Part shown: positions 28,728 through 37,837 of the stretch, piece by piece
Position numbering within the stretch: position 1 is the first letter of the stretch
Layout of the letters: every line of letters starts with the position of its first letter
Origin: VHCN01 sp964589935
Lineage (GTDB): Bacteria; Verrucomicrobiota; Verrucomicrobiia; Limisphaerales; VHCN01
Length of the DNA stretch: 64,000 nt
Assembly: GCA_964589935.1 (NCBI GenBank)
Contig: CAZPVD010000001.1
Location: forward strand, 496,001-560,000
Direction: 5' to 3'
Made by a program: the position numbers and the translations under genes
Notes under the pieces: model-generated
Seen by the model: only the letters and a program-made list of their open reading frames with translations
Database searches by the model: none
Told to the model about the DNA's origin: nothing

Positions 28728-30704
28728 ATGAACGGCGGAAACTGGCAGGCGTGGCTGAAAGGCATCTTCATCGGCAAGGCACGCGACCTCTCGGATCAAC
28801 AACTTTTCCACAAGGTCTCGCTCATCGCGGTGCTCGCGTGGGTCGGACTCGGCGCGGACGGTTTGTCGTCATCGTGCTACGGCCCCGAGGAAACCTTCAA
28901 GGCGCTCGGCGAGCACGCGGCGCTCGCGCCGTTCATCGCGCTCGCGTGCATGGCGACCATCGCGATCATTTGCGCGAGCTATTCACAGATCATCGAGCTG
29001 TTTCCAGGCGGCGGCGGCGGCTACCTCGTTGCGAGCAAACTGCTTTCGCCCGCGGTCGGCGTCGTGTCCGGCTGCGCGCTGCTTGTGGACTACGTGCTGA
29101 CGATTGCGATCTCAATTGCCAGCGGCGCGGACGCGATGTTCTCCGTGCTGCCGCCCTCATGGCTGCCGTGGAAACTGTCGTTCTCGGTCGCCGGCACGCT
29201 GTTCCTCACCATGCTGAATCTGCGTGGCGTGAAGGAATCCGTGCTGATCTGGGTGCCGGTGTTCTTTGTGTTCGTTGGCACGCATGGATTTGGAATCCTT
29301 TACGCCATTGGCACACATCTGGGCGCGCTGCCTGAAATCGTCGCGCGCACCAGTTCTGACGTGGGCGTGGCACATTCGCAACTCGGCTGGCTCGGCATGT
29401 TCCTGCTGCTTGTGCGCGCCTACAGCGTTGGCGCGGGAACCTATACCGGCATCGAAGCCGTGAGCAACGGCCTGCCGATCCTGCGCGAACCGCGCGTCGC
29501 CACGGGCAAGCGCACGATGCTCTACATGGGCCTGTCGCTCGCGCTCACGGTCGGCGGCCTGCTGCTGGCGTATCTGCTGTTTCACGTGACGCCGCAGGAG
29601 GGTAAGACGCTCAACGCGGTGATGTTCGAACAGATGACGGCGAAATGGTCGCCCGGCCTCGGCAAAACATTCGTCACTGTCGCGATGTTTTCCGCCGCGG
29701 CACTGCTGATCATTGCCGCGCAGGCGGGCTTCCTCGACGGGCCGCGCGTGCTGGCGAACATGGCGCTCGACCGCTGGTTTCCAGCGCGGTTCGCCAGTTT
29801 CAGCGACCGCTTCGTGGCGCAGAACGGCATCCTGCTCATGGGCGGCGCTGCGCTGCTGGTGCTCGTGGCCACGGGCGGCTCGGTGGATTTGCTCGTCGTG
29901 CTTTACAGCATCAACGTCTTCATCACTTTCTCGCTCTCGCAGCTTGGCATGGTGCGGCACTGGTGGACGCATCGCGCGACCGCGCCGCAATGGAAACGCA
30001 AGCTCGTGGTCAACAGTGTCGGCTTCGCACTCACCGCCTTCATCCTCGTGATGTTGAGCGCGACGAAGTTTCACGAAGGCGGCTGGGTGACACTCGTGGT
30101 CACCGGCCTGCTCGTTGGCGCGGCGTTCCTGACCAAACAACACTATCACAGCACGCTGCATGAACTAGCCCGCCTGGACGAAGTGGTTGCGGCATTCACC
30201 GCTGAACCGGCGGCGCCTCATGCAACTGCTTCGCCGGTCTGCGATCCCAAGGCAAAAACCGCCGTCATCCTGGTCAATGGCTTCAACGGCCTCGGCGTGC
30301 ACACGCTGCTCACGGTCATGCGGATGTTCTCCGGCGTGTTCAAAAACTTTGTCTTTGTGCAGGTTGGTGTCGTGGACGCCGGCAATTTCAAAGGCAGCGA
30401 AGAAATTGAAAACCTTCGCCAACACATCGCGGACGAAGCCGGACGATACGCCGAGCAAATGCGACGACAGGGATTTTACGCCGAGGGTGTCAGCGCCATC
30501 GGCACGGATGTGATCGAGACTTCGAGCGAATTATCGGCTCAGATTGTGAAACGTTTTCCGCAAGCCGTATTTTTCGGCGGACAACTCGTCTTCAAGAAGG
30601 AATCGCGGCTGACGCACCTGCTGCACAACTTCACCGTGTTCACGCTCCAGCGGGAATTCTTCCGGCAAGGGATGCCATTTCTGATCGTGCCAATCCGGGT
30701 TTGA
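28728..30704 (+). CDS. kimA: KimA-like potassium importer, APC superfamily
   Basis: A 658-aa membrane protein starting at ATG 28728 (MNGGNWQAWLKGIFIGK). The core helices match Bacillus KimA (formerly YdaO): the GADGLSSSCYGPEE block, SYSQIIELFPGGGGGYLVAS, SGCALLVDYVLTIAISIASG, RAYSVGAGTYTGIEAVSNGLP and FLDGPRVLANMALDRWFP. About twelve helices are followed from about residue 500 by a cytoplasmic domain (KTAVILVNGFNGLGVHTL), as in KimA. KimA proteins import K+ with proton symport and are inhibited by c-di-AMP. A c-di-AMP riboswitch directly precedes this gene, strongly supporting the potassium role. Converges with the lipoprotein gene at 30726. Confidence 0.9.
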   Translation: MNGGNWQAWLKGIFIGKARDLSDQQLFHKVSLIAVLAWVGLGADGLSSSCYGPEETFKALGEHAALAPFIALACMATIAIICASYSQIIELFPGGGGGYLVASKLLSPAVGVVSGCALLVDYVLTIAISIASGADAMFSVLPPSWLPWKLSFSVAGTLFLTMLNLRGVKESVLIWVPVFFVFVGTHGFGILYAIGTHLGALPEIVARTSSDVGVAHSQLGWLGMFLLLVRAYSVGAGTYTGIEAVSNGLPILREPRVATGKRTMLYMGLSLALTVGGLLLAYLLFHVTPQEGKTLNAVMFEQMTAKWSPGLGKTFVTVAMFSAAALLIIAAQAGFLDGPRVLANMALDRWFPARFASFSDRFVAQNGILLMGGAALLVLVATGGSVDLLVVLYSINVFITFSLSQLGMVRHWWTHRATAPQWKRKLVVNSVGFALTAFILVMLSATKFHEGGWVTLVVTGLLVGAAFLTKQHYHSTLHELARLDEVVAAFTAEPAAPHATASPVCDPKAKTAVILVNGFNGLGVHTLLTVMRMFSGVFKNFVFVQVGVVDAGNFKGSEEIENLRQHIADEAGRYAEQMRRQGFYAEGVSAIGTDVIETSSELSAQIVKRFPQAVFFGGQLVFKKESRLTHLLHNFTVFTLQREFFRQGMPFLIVPIRV

Positions 30705-30725
30705 ACCCGCAGGGCTGGAATAATT

Positions 30726-31649
30726 TCAGCGTGAGGACTTCTTTTCGCCCGAAGCCGCTGGGCCAAAAAACTCTCCAGCAGCGGCCTTGGCGTCGAACTT
30801 CTCCTGAACACCAGGCCGCTTGCGCGCGACGGCGAGCATGTTGGGCATGTAGGCTTTGTCCGACATAGACATCGTGAGGCTGGTGAGCTTGTCGGTGACC
30901 GCACCGAGGCTCCATGTCCCCTCGCCGTTTTCATAAGAGGCCCTGCCGCCGGACTTCCGAAACTCCGCAACCTGCTTCGGAGCGTCCGCGCCACCTCCGA
31001 AGGATTTTTCATACTCCTCGCGCGTAACCGGGAGCGTGACGGTGAGACGGTTGCCTTCGAGCTTGATGAACTCCTTCGGACGTTCCGTGGCCTTGAGGAA
31101 GATCGCCTTTTCCTGCGGCGAAGTTTCCTCTTTTTCGGCCTCGGCCTTGTAGGCGTCGCGGATGACTTCATTGGCCGACGCGATGATCTTGCTGGTCTTG
31201 GTAACGGTGACCTTTTGCACGCCGCAGAGGCGGCCGTCGGCATCAAGGTAGAACGGGCCGTCCTCGACCTTCACGTTGTCGAGGAGGAGAAAGATAAGTT
31301 GCTCTTCGCGTTCGATCACGGCGGGGGTCTTCTTCATTTCCTTGCGCTGGTCGGGATCATTGTAGTTTTTAAGCTGCTCGCGCAGGAGTCCGGCGTTGAA
31401 TTCGAAAATCCAGTTGGAGAAGAAGAATGTCCTCTGGCCTTTGAGCACCGAATCGAACTGCTCCGTCTCGTCAGCCGAAAGGCCGTCGCCGCGGTCGGCT
31501 CCGAAAATGCCGTGGTAATCCTGGAAGATACGCAGCGTGTCTGACTTGGCGTCGTAACTGTAAGTCACCGTCTGGTCCATGAATTCAATGCAGCCCGTGA
31601 GCAGCGTCAGAGCCGTGACCAGCGCGACGAGAAAGAGGTGCCGTGACAT
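30726..31649 (-). CDS. Lipoprotein of unknown function
   Basis: A 307-aa protein from ATG 31649 with a type II signal peptide (MSRHLFLVALVTALTLLTGC, Cys20). The open frame extends to 31706 but gives a worse N-terminus. The mature part starts IEFMDQTVTYSYDAKSDTLRIFQDYHGIF, is rich in charged residues, and has a C-terminal polar tail (GPAASGEKKSSR). I do not recognise a domain. It stands alone on the minus strand, convergent with kimA and divergent (93 bp) from the next PSCyt2 unit. Localisation to the envelope is well supported. Function is unknown. Confidence 0.8.
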   Translation of the reverse strand: MSRHLFLVALVTALTLLTGCIEFMDQTVTYSYDAKSDTLRIFQDYHGIFGADRGDGLSADETEQFDSVLKGQRTFFFSNWIFEFNAGLLREQLKNYNDPDQRKEMKKTPAVIEREEQLIFLLLDNVKVEDGPFYLDADGRLCGVQKVTVTKTSKIIASANEVIRDAYKAEAEKEETSPQEKAIFLKATERPKEFIKLEGNRLTVTLPVTREEYEKSFGGGADAPKQVAEFRKSGGRASYENGEGTWSLGAVTDKLTSLTMSMSDKAYMPNMLAVARKRPGVQEKFDAKAAAGEFFGPAASGEKKSSR

Positions 31650-31742
31650 GGCGGGAACATTGCTCCGCTGCCTTGCGGGCGCAAGGCTGAATCTCGCTGG
31701 TTTCAATGGCGTCCGAATTGCGCTACAGTCGCCAGCGCACCG

Positions 31743-34700
31743 ATGAATCCCGGATTTTTAACGCCATTTCAGCGCCAGGCGCGAGTCACGCTGGTGATGG
31801 CAGTTTTCATCATGGCAGTTGCGCCGTTGACGCGCCTTGCAGCCGATGACGCAGAGTTTTTCGAGAAACGAATCCGCCCGTTGCTCATCGAGAAATGCCA
31901 CAAATGTCACAGCACACAGTCTGAAAAATTGAAAGGCGGCCTGAAACTCGATTCGCGTGACGCTCTCATCAAAGGCGGCGACACGGGCCCGGCGCTCGTG
32001 CCCGGTTCACCCGAAAAAAGTCTTCTCATCAAGGCTGTGGGTTACGAAGACAAGGATTTGCAGATGCCACCCAAGGCAAAGCTGGGCCCGCAGGAAATTG
32101 CCGACCTCACCGCATGGGTGAAATCCGGCGCGCCGTGGACCGAGGAGCCGGCTGCCGCGAGCAATTCCGCCGCCCAAAAGAAAAGCGTGTTCGATCTCGC
32201 CAAACGCCGCGCGTCGCATTGGGTGTGGCAGCCGATTCGAGCTGTCACACCACCGAAGGTGAGGCAGCGCGACTGGCCGGCGAACGCGGTGGACAATTTC
32301 GTCCTCGCAAAACTCGAAACCGCCGGCCTCAAGCCAGCGCCACCCGCTGATTCGCGCACGCTCATTCGCCGCATCTACTTCGATCTTGTCGGCCTTCCGC
32401 CTCCGCCAGCCGAAGTTGAGGCGTTTGTTCGCGACGCTTCAGCCGCTAACCGGCCATCGGCCATCGCCAACCTCGTTGACCGCTTGCTCGATTCCTCGCA
32501 GTTCGGCGAGCGATGGGCGCGACACTGGTTCGACCGCGTGCGCTACTGCGAAACGATGGGCCACGAGTTCGACTTTCCGATTCTCGCGCCGTGGCGTTAT
32601 CGCGATTACGTCATCCGCGCCATCAACGCCGATTTACCTTACGACCGATTCATCGCCGAGCACGTCGCAGGTGATTTGTTTTCCGATCCGCGTCGCGGCG
32701 AACACGGCTGGAACGAATCCCTGCTCGGCACGACATTCTTTTGGTTTTCTCAGCAATGCCAGGCGCCCGTAGACGTGCGCGCTTATCAAGCCGACTTGAT
32801 AGACAACCAGATTGACGTGCTCTCGAAAGCGTTCCTCGGCCTGACCGTCGCATGTGCCCGCTGTCACGATCACAAGTTCGACGCCATCTCGACGCGCGAT
32901 TATTACTCGCTTTACGGTGTGCTTGAAAATTCCCGCTACGGGCAACGCGCGCTCAACGACGACGCCATCATTGAGATGACTGGCGAACTCGTTTCGCTCA
33001 AGAAAACCATCCGTGAACGGCAAGCTACCGTTTGGGAACGCGACACGGAGTTTCTCTCAAAGTATCTGCTCGCGGCGCAGGGCTTGGAACAAGCGGTCGT
33101 GCCGGATGAAGCGCGTCTGGAGCGATGGAAGAAAGCGCTAGCATCCGACGAACTCAACGCACCCTCGCATCCGTTGCACGCATGGTGTGCGCTGAAGAAG
33201 GCCGCAAGCCTGGCCGATGCGTGGAACACGCTGGCACGCGGAAATCAAGCGAACGATCCTGCCGAACCTGATGCCAGCGCGGTTGAATTCTCGGACTTTA
33301 AGAACTGGCTCTGTGACGGTCTGGCATTCGGTAATTCCCCTGCCCCGCCCGGCGAGTTCGTGTTAAGCGCCCGCGATGACTCCACCGTTGCACGGTTTGT
33401 CCGACCGGGAACTGTGGACAGCGCGTTACTCTCTCGCCGCCTTCACGGCGCGCTGCGGTCTCCGACGTTTATCATTGCAAAGCGCTATTTGCACTTGCTT
33501 GCCGCTGGTCTGGACAGCCGTATCAACATCGTCCTAGAAAACTTCACAATCATTCGCGATCCGATTTACGGCACGCTCAAGCAGTCGCTTAAAAACGAGA
33601 CGCCGCGCTGGATCACGATTGACCTCAACATGTGGCAAGGACGCCATGCTTACATCGAGCTTGCCGACAATCCGACGGCTGATCCTGCCGGGCCAAGCTA
33701 CGGCGAGAACGGCTGGCTCGCGCTCGAACACGCCGTCTTCTCTGATAACAAAACACCACCAACGGAGCTGACAGCCCACCTCCCAAATCAGTTGCTCGGA
33801 GAAACGCCGCCTGCGTCACTTCATGCGCTTGCCGAACGCTATGCCGAGGCCGTGCGTGAAGCTCTTTCCGCGTGGCATGCCGGTGCGCTCGATACTTCGG
33901 CGAAGTCGTCAGCCCAAATCGCATTGCTCGATTGGCTTGTGCGTCATCGCCTGCTTGACGAGCGCGGCGATGGCTCGCTCCGCTCCGCCTCCACGCAGTT
34001 TCATCAACTCGAATCACAGTTACCCGCGCCCGTCTTCATCGCCGCGATGACCGATGGCAACGGATTCGATGAGCGAGTTTTCATTCGCGGCAACCACCGC
34101 ACACTCGGCGAGACAGCCACGCGGCGCTTCCTTGAGGCAAGTTCCACGTCGCAGTCGAAGCCGTTTGCATCCGGCAGCGGACGCCTCGAACTTGCCCGTG
34201 CGCTGACCGATCCGGCAAATCCTCTGCCGGCGCGCGTCATGGCCAACAACGTGTGGCATCACCTGCTCGGACGCGGAATCGTTCCCACAGTGGACAATTT
34301 CGGCGTGCTCGGCGAGCGGCCGTCGCATCCTGAACTGCTCGACTGGCTCGCGGCGGAGTTCCAGCGCAATGGCTGGTCAACGAAGAAACTCATCCGTCTC
34401 GTCATGCTTTCGCGCACGTATCAAATGAGCAGCTCGGCGAACGACAAACTCGCCGAAGAAAAAGACGCCTCAAACATGTTGTTGCATCGCGGCAATGTGC
34501 GCCGGCTTGAGGGCGAGGCCATCCGCGACGCGATGCTCGCCGTGTCGGGCCGGCTCGATGCGAAGATGTTCGGCGAGCCGGTGCCGGTGCATCTCACGCC
34601 GTTCATGGATGGCCGCGGGCGACCGTCCGAGAGCGGCCCGCTCGATGGCAACGGGCGGCGCAGCATCTACATTTCCGTGCGGCGCAACTTCATCGCGCCG

Positions 34701-35054
34701 ATGATGCTGGCCTTCGACACGCCACTGCCCGCCTCGACCGTCGGACGTCGCTCGGTGTCAAACGTCCCCGCGCAGGCGCTCATCCTGATGAACGACCCGT
34801 TCGTGCTGCAACAGGCCGGTGTTTGGGCGAAACGAGTCTCGTCCGGCGGCGGTGCGACGCCAGCCGAGCGCGTCCGAGGAATTTATCTTGCCGCATTTTC
34901 GCGCGAACCGAATGAATCCGAGATGAACGATGCGCTCGCATTTGTCGAGACGCAGGCAAATGCCTACGAGCCGGGCAAGGACGGCGAGCAGAAGGCTTGG
35001 GCCGATTTCTGCCACGTGATTTTCAACACGAAGGAATTTATCTTTCTGAACTGA
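31743..35054 (+). CDS. PSCyt1-DUF1549-DUF1553 protein, two-haem class (copy 3)
   Basis: At 1103 aa this is the longest family member here. Sec-type N-terminus, then PSCyt1 with CHKCH at residues 52-56 and DLQMPPKAKLG. DUF1549 has the second haem motif ACARCHDHKFDA and IYFDLVGLPPPPAEVEAF. A long central region (about 400-720) lacks recognisable motifs apart from a lectin-like beta-rich stretch around FIIAKRYLHLLAAGLDSRINIVLENF (over residues 576-601). DUF1553 has NNVWHHLLGRGIVPTVDNFG. The stop codon overlaps the ATG of the DUF1501 gene by one base (tgatg), indicating translational coupling. Function beyond probable electron transfer unknown. Confidence 0.92.
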   Translation: MNPGFLTPFQRQARVTLVMAVFIMAVAPLTRLAADDAEFFEKRIRPLLIEKCHKCHSTQSEKLKGGLKLDSRDALIKGGDTGPALVPGSPEKSLLIKAVGYEDKDLQMPPKAKLGPQEIADLTAWVKSGAPWTEEPAAASNSAAQKKSVFDLAKRRASHWVWQPIRAVTPPKVRQRDWPANAVDNFVLAKLETAGLKPAPPADSRTLIRRIYFDLVGLPPPPAEVEAFVRDASAANRPSAIANLVDRLLDSSQFGERWARHWFDRVRYCETMGHEFDFPILAPWRYRDYVIRAINADLPYDRFIAEHVAGDLFSDPRRGEHGWNESLLGTTFFWFSQQCQAPVDVRAYQADLIDNQIDVLSKAFLGLTVACARCHDHKFDAISTRDYYSLYGVLENSRYGQRALNDDAIIEMTGELVSLKKTIRERQATVWERDTEFLSKYLLAAQGLEQAVVPDEARLERWKKALASDELNAPSHPLHAWCALKKAASLADAWNTLARGNQANDPAEPDASAVEFSDFKNWLCDGLAFGNSPAPPGEFVLSARDDSTVARFVRPGTVDSALLSRRLHGALRSPTFIIAKRYLHLLAAGLDSRINIVLENFTIIRDPIYGTLKQSLKNETPRWITIDLNMWQGRHAYIELADNPTADPAGPSYGENGWLALEHAVFSDNKTPPTELTAHLPNQLLGETPPASLHALAERYAEAVREALSAWHAGALDTSAKSSAQIALLDWLVRHRLLDERGDGSLRSASTQFHQLESQLPAPVFIAAMTDGNGFDERVFIRGNHRTLGETATRRFLEASSTSQSKPFASGSGRLELARALTDPANPLPARVMANNVWHHLLGRGIVPTVDNFGVLGERPSHPELLDWLAAEFQRNGWSTKKLIRLVMLSRTYQMSSSANDKLAEEKDASNMLLHRGNVRRLEGEAIRDAMLAVSGRLDAKMFGEPVPVHLTPFMDGRGRPSESGPLDGNGRRSIYISVRRNFIAPMMLAFDTPLPASTVGRRSVSNVPAQALILMNDPFVLQQAGVWAKRVSSGGGATPAERVRGIYLAAFSREPNESEMNDALAFVETQANAYEPGKDGEQKAWADFCHVIFNTKEFIFLN

Positions 35055-36499
35055 TGCCTCACTGCCGCCGATTTCTTCAACGTCCGCTCACGCGCCGCGA
35101 GATGCTCGCGCAGTGCGCCAGTGGGTTCGGCGCGCTTGCCTTCACCGCGCTGTTCGCGGATGCGGCCCGCGCCGGTTCAACGCTTCAACAGTTCAACGTT
35201 TCAACAAATCCTCTCGCGCCGAAACCGCCGCACTTTGCCGCGCGCGCGCGCAACGTCATCCTCCTCTACATGGACGGCGGGCCATCGCAGGTGGACACGT
35301 TTGATCCCAAGCCGCGCCTGAGTGCCGAGAACGGGCAGCCGTTCAAAATGAAAATGGAGCCGACGCAGTTCAACAACAACGGCAACACGCTTGCGTCGCC
35401 ATGGGAATTTCGCCACCACGGCCAGAGTGGCATTCCCGTGAGCAGCCTTTTCCCGCACGTTGCGGAATGCGCAGACGACTTGTGCGTGATTCGCTCGATG
35501 GTGTCGGAATTTTCCGAGCACACGAACGCAAACTTTTTTCTTCACTCCGGCACGGGCAGCGCAGGCCGGCCGAGTGCGGGCGCGTGGATCGGCTACGGGC
35601 TGGGCACGGAGAATCAAAACCTGCCGGGCTTTGTCGTGCTAAACGGCGGGTTGATTCCGCCGGGCGGGCTGGACAACTTCGGCAGCGCGTTCCTGCCCGC
35701 GTCGTATCAAGGCTCGGTCTTCCGCGCTGCCGAGCAGCCCGTGGCGAACATATCGCGCGCCGAAGCCACGTCCGCGTTGCAGGAAAACAAGCTCGCCCTC
35801 ATGCGCAAGCTCGACCGCTCGCTGCTTGCGCGCATCGGCCACGCGGACGCCGTCGAGTCGGCCATTGCCAACCACGAGCTGGCATTCCAGATGCAGGCCG
35901 CCGTGCCGGAACTGGTGGACTTGCGCGGCGAGAGCGACGCGACGAAAAAACTTTACGGCTTCGACGCGCCGATGGAGCAGACGCGCGGTTATGCTAGGCA
36001 ATGCCTGCTCGCGCGCCGGCTCGTCGAACGCGGTGTGCGCTTCATCGAGCTGACCTGCCCCAAGGTCAACAGCGACCGCTGGGACCAGCACGCCAAATTG
36101 CGCGAAGGCCACGAACTCAACTCGCGCGCCGTGGACCAACCGATCGCGGGGTTGCTGAAGGACTTGAAGGCGCACGGGCTGCTCGACTCGACGCTCGTGG
36201 TCTTTGCGGGTGAATTTGGCCGCACGCCCTTCGCGCAAGGCAGCGACGGGCGCGACCACAACCCCTACGGCTTCTCGGTCTGGCTTGCTGGCGGCGGTAT
36301 CAAAGGCGGTGCGATTTATGGCGCGACCGATGACTACGGCTACAAGGTCGTCGAGAACAGGGTCGAAATCTTCGACCTGCACGCGACCATTCTCCATCTG
36401 TTCGGCATCGAGCACACGCGGCTCACATTCCGCTTCGGCGGCCGCGACATGCGCCTGACCGACGTGAAAGGCGAAGTGCTCAAGGAAATTCTCGTGTAG
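35054..36499 (+). CDS. DUF1501 domain protein, Tat-exported (copy 3)
   Basis: A 481-aa protein with a twin-arginine signal (LTRREMLAQCASGFGAL). Blocks: YMDGGPSQVDTFDPKP, AGEFGRTPFAQ, GRDHNPYGF, AGGGIKGGAIYGATDD and LHATILHLFGIEHTRLTFRF. ATG 35054 overlaps the previous stop by one base. The linker between signal peptide and mature domain (GSTLQQFNVSTN) is encoded by four tandem 8-bp units, described separately. Last gene of this unit; an imperfect hairpin lies just after its stop and may end transcription from both sides. Confidence 0.92.
   Translation: MPHCRRFLQRPLTRREMLAQCASGFGALAFTALFADAARAGSTLQQFNVSTNPLAPKPPHFAARARNVILLYMDGGPSQVDTFDPKPRLSAENGQPFKMKMEPTQFNNNGNTLASPWEFRHHGQSGIPVSSLFPHVAECADDLCVIRSMVSEFSEHTNANFFLHSGTGSAGRPSAGAWIGYGLGTENQNLPGFVVLNGGLIPPGGLDNFGSAFLPASYQGSVFRAAEQPVANISRAEATSALQENKLALMRKLDRSLLARIGHADAVESAIANHELAFQMQAAVPELVDLRGESDATKKLYGFDAPMEQTRGYARQCLLARRLVERGVRFIELTCPKVNSDRWDQHAKLREGHELNSRAVDQPIAGLLKDLKAHGLLDSTLVVFAGEFGRTPFAQGSDGRDHNPYGFSVWLAGGGIKGGAIYGATDDYGYKVVENRVEIFDLHATILHLFGIEHTRLTFRFGGRDMRLTDVKGEVLKEILV
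35174..35205 (+). repeat. Four tandem 8-bp units (NNttcaac) inside the DUF1501 copy 3 gene
   Basis: Bases 35174-35205 read as four successive octamers ggttcaac, gcttcaac, agttcaac and gtttcaac, all sharing ttcaac. They encode the junction between signal peptide and mature protein. Because the unit is not a multiple of three, gain or loss of one copy would change the reading frame. Confidence 0.75.
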
Positions 36500-36501
36500 C
36501 A

Positions 36502-36560
36502 GGAATGCCGGATTTCAGCCCGGCAAGAAATTGCCGCGCCGGGCCGGAAGTCAGCGTTCC
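36502..36560. terminator. Imperfect inverted repeat between two convergent genes, possible bidirectional terminator
   Basis: Arms 36502-36524 and 36538-36560 are complementary at 16 of 23 positions, with a perfect 7-bp core gccgggc/gcccggc next to a 13-base loop. It begins 3 bp after the DUF1501 stop and ends 3 bp before the stop of the convergent MFS gene. No U-tract follows in either direction, so a repeat-element origin is an alternative. Confidence 0.45.
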
Positions 36561-36562
36561 AT

Positions 36563-37774
36563 TCACGGTCGCTTTTCAGCCGCGTTGCCATTGTCCTTAA
36601 ACAGCAGCGCGAACACCACGATGAGCACCGCGGACATGGCGGCGGGCACGAGCCAGATGCTTTGCCATGCGTGGGTCGCGCCGCCGGCCGCGGTGTAACG
36701 CCCGCCCACCACGCCGGAGAGCCACGAGCCGACAAACATCCCCGCGCCAAGCGTCACAAAGGCGTGGAAGCCCTGCGTCGCGGCCCGGATGTCCACCGTC
36801 GCGCGCTTGTCCACATACATGCGGCCCATGACGAAGATGTAGTCGTAGCACATGCCGTGGACGGCGATGGCGGTATAGAGCATCCACGCGGCGTCGCGCG
36901 CGGCGTCGAACCGCGTGAGCAGGCCGAACCGCACCGTCCACGCGATCATGCCGAGGATGAGAATGCCTTTCACACCGAGGCGGTTGAACAGCATTGGCAG
37001 GAGCAGCAGGAACACAACGTCGCTGACCTGCCCGATGGTCATCTTCGCGGCGGCATGATCAATTTTCAGCTCGTTCATGAAGGCGTTCATCCAACTGAAA
37101 TAAAAACTCAGCGGCACGCAGATGAGGAACGAGGAGATGATGAAGGTGCAGAAGGAGCGGTCGCGCATGAGCTTGAGCGCGTCGAGGCCGAGCATGGTGC
37201 GGACGTTGACGGGCGCGCCCGCGCCCTTGGGTGGCGTGTGAGGGAGCGTGAAGGAGTAGAGGCCCATCACGAGCGCTGCGCACGCGGCCATGCGGAACAT
37301 GCCGGCGTTGTCCTCGAACTTGAGCGTGCTCACGACGATGCCCGCGACGATCCAGCCGACACTGCCCATGAGCATGACGAGCGGGAATTCCTTCGCGGGA
37401 TTCTTCGAATGATGCAGCGTGAGGGCATTCGTCAGCCCATGCCCGGCCATGTAGCTGATGGTGTAAGCGATGAGCGCCGGATAAAACGCGGAGAAGGTCT
37501 TTGCCGTCGAGACGTAGTAAAGCAGCGCCGCGCCAGCGAGGTGAAGGCAGCCGAGCAGGCGTTGCGTCGCGAAGAATCGGTCCGCGATGATGCCCGCGAA
37601 GAACGGCGAAACCATCGCGCCAATCGCCGTCGAGCCGTAGGCAAGGCCGATCTGCTCGCCGGGGAACTTGAGCGTGGAGTTCAGGTAGGTGCCCATCGTC
37701 ACATACCACGTGCCCCACACGAAGTAGTGCAGGAACACCATGAGTTGCAGGCGGAGGAAGAGTGTGAGAGACAT
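36563..37774 (-). CDS. MFS transporter, nucleoside:H+ symporter (NupG/XapB-like) family
   Basis: A 403-aa protein from ATG 37774 (MSLTLFLRLQLMVFLHYF). The FVWGTWYVTMGTYL block at helix 1 and GMCYDYIFVMGRMYVDKRA in the C-terminal half are typical of the Nuc_H_symport family (PF03825). About twelve helices. In Planctomycetota and Verrucomicrobiota such proteins often stand beside sugar or secondary-metabolite genes, so the substrate may be a sugar or nucleoside. It is the last gene of an apparent eight-gene minus-strand operon, 63 bp after DUF1501 copy 4. Confidence 0.85.
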   Translation of the reverse strand: MSLTLFLRLQLMVFLHYFVWGTWYVTMGTYLNSTLKFPGEQIGLAYGSTAIGAMVSPFFAGIIADRFFATQRLLGCLHLAGAALLYYVSTAKTFSAFYPALIAYTISYMAGHGLTNALTLHHSKNPAKEFPLVMLMGSVGWIVAGIVVSTLKFEDNAGMFRMAACAALVMGLYSFTLPHTPPKGAGAPVNVRTMLGLDALKLMRDRSFCTFIISSFLICVPLSFYFSWMNAFMNELKIDHAAAKMTIGQVSDVVFLLLLPMLFNRLGVKGILILGMIAWTVRFGLLTRFDAARDAAWMLYTAIAVHGMCYDYIFVMGRMYVDKRATVDIRAATQGFHAFVTLGAGMFVGSWLSGVVGGRYTAAGGATHAWQSIWLVPAAMSAVLIVVFALLFKDNGNAAEKRP

Positions 37775-37837
37775 TCGTCGCGTGTTGGTGGACGGAGATG
37801 TTCTACGGACGCGGGGCGGCGCGGTCAATTCATTCGC

